Shown here: piece by piece, positions 63,461 to 64,000 of the stretch
Position numbering within the stretch: position 1 is the stretch's first letter
Layout of the letters: every line of letters starts with the position of its first letter
Assembly (NCBI RefSeq): GCF_001486505.1
Contig: NZ_LN909065.1
Span: 372,001 to 436,000, forward strand
From: Paenibacillus rubinfantis
Lineage (GTDB): Bacteria > Bacillota > Bacilli > Paenibacillales > Paenibacillaceae
Length of the DNA stretch: 64,000 nt
Direction: 5' to 3'
The notes under the pieces: generated by a model
The model's database searches: none
What the model saw: the letters and a program-made list of their open reading frames with translations, nothing else
Told to the model about the DNA's origin: nothing
Made by a program: the position numbers and the translations under genes

Positions 63461-63670
63461 TTATTCGCCCTGCTCCCGGCGAATCGGTACCCCTTCGTAT
63501 TTTTCTGCCGAGGCGAGAAAATATCGCAGTTCCGGAACCCGCAGCAGCACCTGAAACAAACATAAGATCGTGAGCAGCACCAGTACCCCCCGCTTTAACC
63601 AGGTTTCCGCCTTCTCTGAAAATGACAGAAACAACTCCGTATAGATTTCATCTTCCTGGGGCCGTTTCAT
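63461..63670 (-). CDS. ypfB: Small membrane protein (YpfB-like, DUF5359)
   Basis: A 69-residue protein with an acidic N-terminus, one transmembrane helix (about 28-46, GVLVLLTILCLFQVLLRVP) and a C-terminal soluble tail. Size and place between ypfA and cmk match ypfB of B. subtilis. Function unknown. Confidence 0.75.
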   Translation of the reverse strand: MKRPQEDEIYTELFLSFSEKAETWLKRGVLVLLTILCLFQVLLRVPELRYFLASAEKYEGVPIRREQGE

Positions 63671-63783
63671 TCGGCATCCCTCCCTACTCCCTAAATCGAC
63701 TCACGCTTATCCGTTTGATCCTGCGCGTTCAAGTCTAGCTTATCCATCTAGGGAAAAAGAGAATCGCCCTCGTGCGGCCGAAA

Positions 63784-64000
63784 TCAGCGATTTTTGAAAT
63801 CAAACTGCCGTTCGAAGCAATACCGAATCAGCTTCTGCCGCTCCAGATCCGAAATGCTGACGAATTTGAGCATCACGACGGTACGCCCCGTCTCCAGCTT
63901 CTTCGTACGGACCACCTCGGCTTCAAATGGAACATGGTCTATCGTACCGTTCTTAAACGGGATTAGCAGCCAACAAAACAGCTGATCCCCTTGAGCCAGC
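63784..64000 (-). CDS. ypfA: PilZ-type flagellar brake protein YpfA (partial, N-terminus beyond window)
   Basis: The last 71 codons of a YcgR/YpfA-like c-di-GMP receptor are visible (DQLFCWLLIPFKNGTIDHVP; VVMLKFVSISDLERQKLIRY then CFERQFDF). The final segment is the characteristic PilZ C-terminal helix that follows the barrel. The c-di-GMP-binding RxxxR motif lies outside the window. In B. subtilis ypfA precedes ypfB and cmk, as here. Confidence 0.85.
   Translation of the reverse strand, partial: LAQGDQLFCWLLIPFKNGTIDHVPFEAEVVRTKKLETGRTVVMLKFVSISDLERQKLIRYCFERQFDFKNR

Overview
The window reads as a chromosomal segment of a spore-forming Bacillales bacterium, most likely Paenibacillus or a close relative. 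The sequence shows sporulation genes (spoIVA, spoVIF, ypjB), a TRAP gene (mtrB) together with its trp leader target, strong AGGAGG ribosome sites and frequent TTG/GTG starts. Gene order follows three well-known Bacillus subtilis neighbourhoods. The genus is an inference from gene content; the order Bacillales is well supported.

Layout. (1) 1-13832: panC(partial)-panB behind an attenuator-type leader, birA, a disrupted cca, bshA-bshB1-mgsA-dapB, a TPR protein, ypjD, divergent yitT/ypjC, ypjB, ypjA, qcrC-qcrB-qcrA and a ypiF-like gene. (2) 13870-24030: accessory and metabolic genes. These are an HTH regulator plus MFS pump behind an operator-like palindrome, an IDEAL-domain protein, a gamma-type carbonic anhydrase, an unknown 362-aa protein, a histidine phosphatase, an ECF sigma/anti-sigma pair, and the TPP-riboswitch operon tenA-thiM-thiD-thiE in which thiM is broken. 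(3) 24057-28314: a GH38 alpha-mannosidase and a divergent AraC regulator. (4) 28315-30060: a gene-free island with two different tandem-repeat arrays and, beside them, a compact transcription unit (consensus promoter, two CcpA-type cre sites, about 86 nt of RNA, strong terminator) that looks like a small regulatory RNA. (5) 30065-41493: the aromatic supra-operon aroC-aroB-aroH-trpEDCFBA-hisC-tyrA, with a TRAP-controlled leader before trpE. (6) 41728-52357: a methyltransferase, a CBS-domain transporter preceded by a tiny leader ORF and terminator, cheR, ndk, a menaquinone/heptaprenyl cluster (hepT, mqnA, ubiX, ubiA-type prenyltransferase, menG, hepS), mtrB and hbs. (7) 52791-64000: spoIVA, a yphF-like lipoprotein, a ferredoxin-like protein, a nucleotidyltransferase-like protein, yphE, spoVIF, gpsA, plsY, der, rpsA homologue, plsC, cmk, ypfB and a partial ypfA.

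How it fits together. Chorismate from aroC feeds tryptophan, tyrosine and, through MqnA, the futalosine route to menaquinone; HepS/HepT make the side chain, the UbiA-type enzyme and MenG complete the quinone, and QcrABC uses it. TRAP made from mtrB should sense tryptophan and act on the trpE leader about 13 kb away. Bacillithiol (bshA, bshB1) and methylglyoxal synthase share an operon with dapB.

Most interesting: the cre-controlled small RNA candidate at 29648-29768; the leader peptide/terminator unit at 43972-44155; the unusually long (up to 20 NAG) TRAP target; the trimeric higher-order repeat at 28984-29622; and two conserved genes (cca and thiM) that each lost an internal block of codons, either real decay or assembly error.
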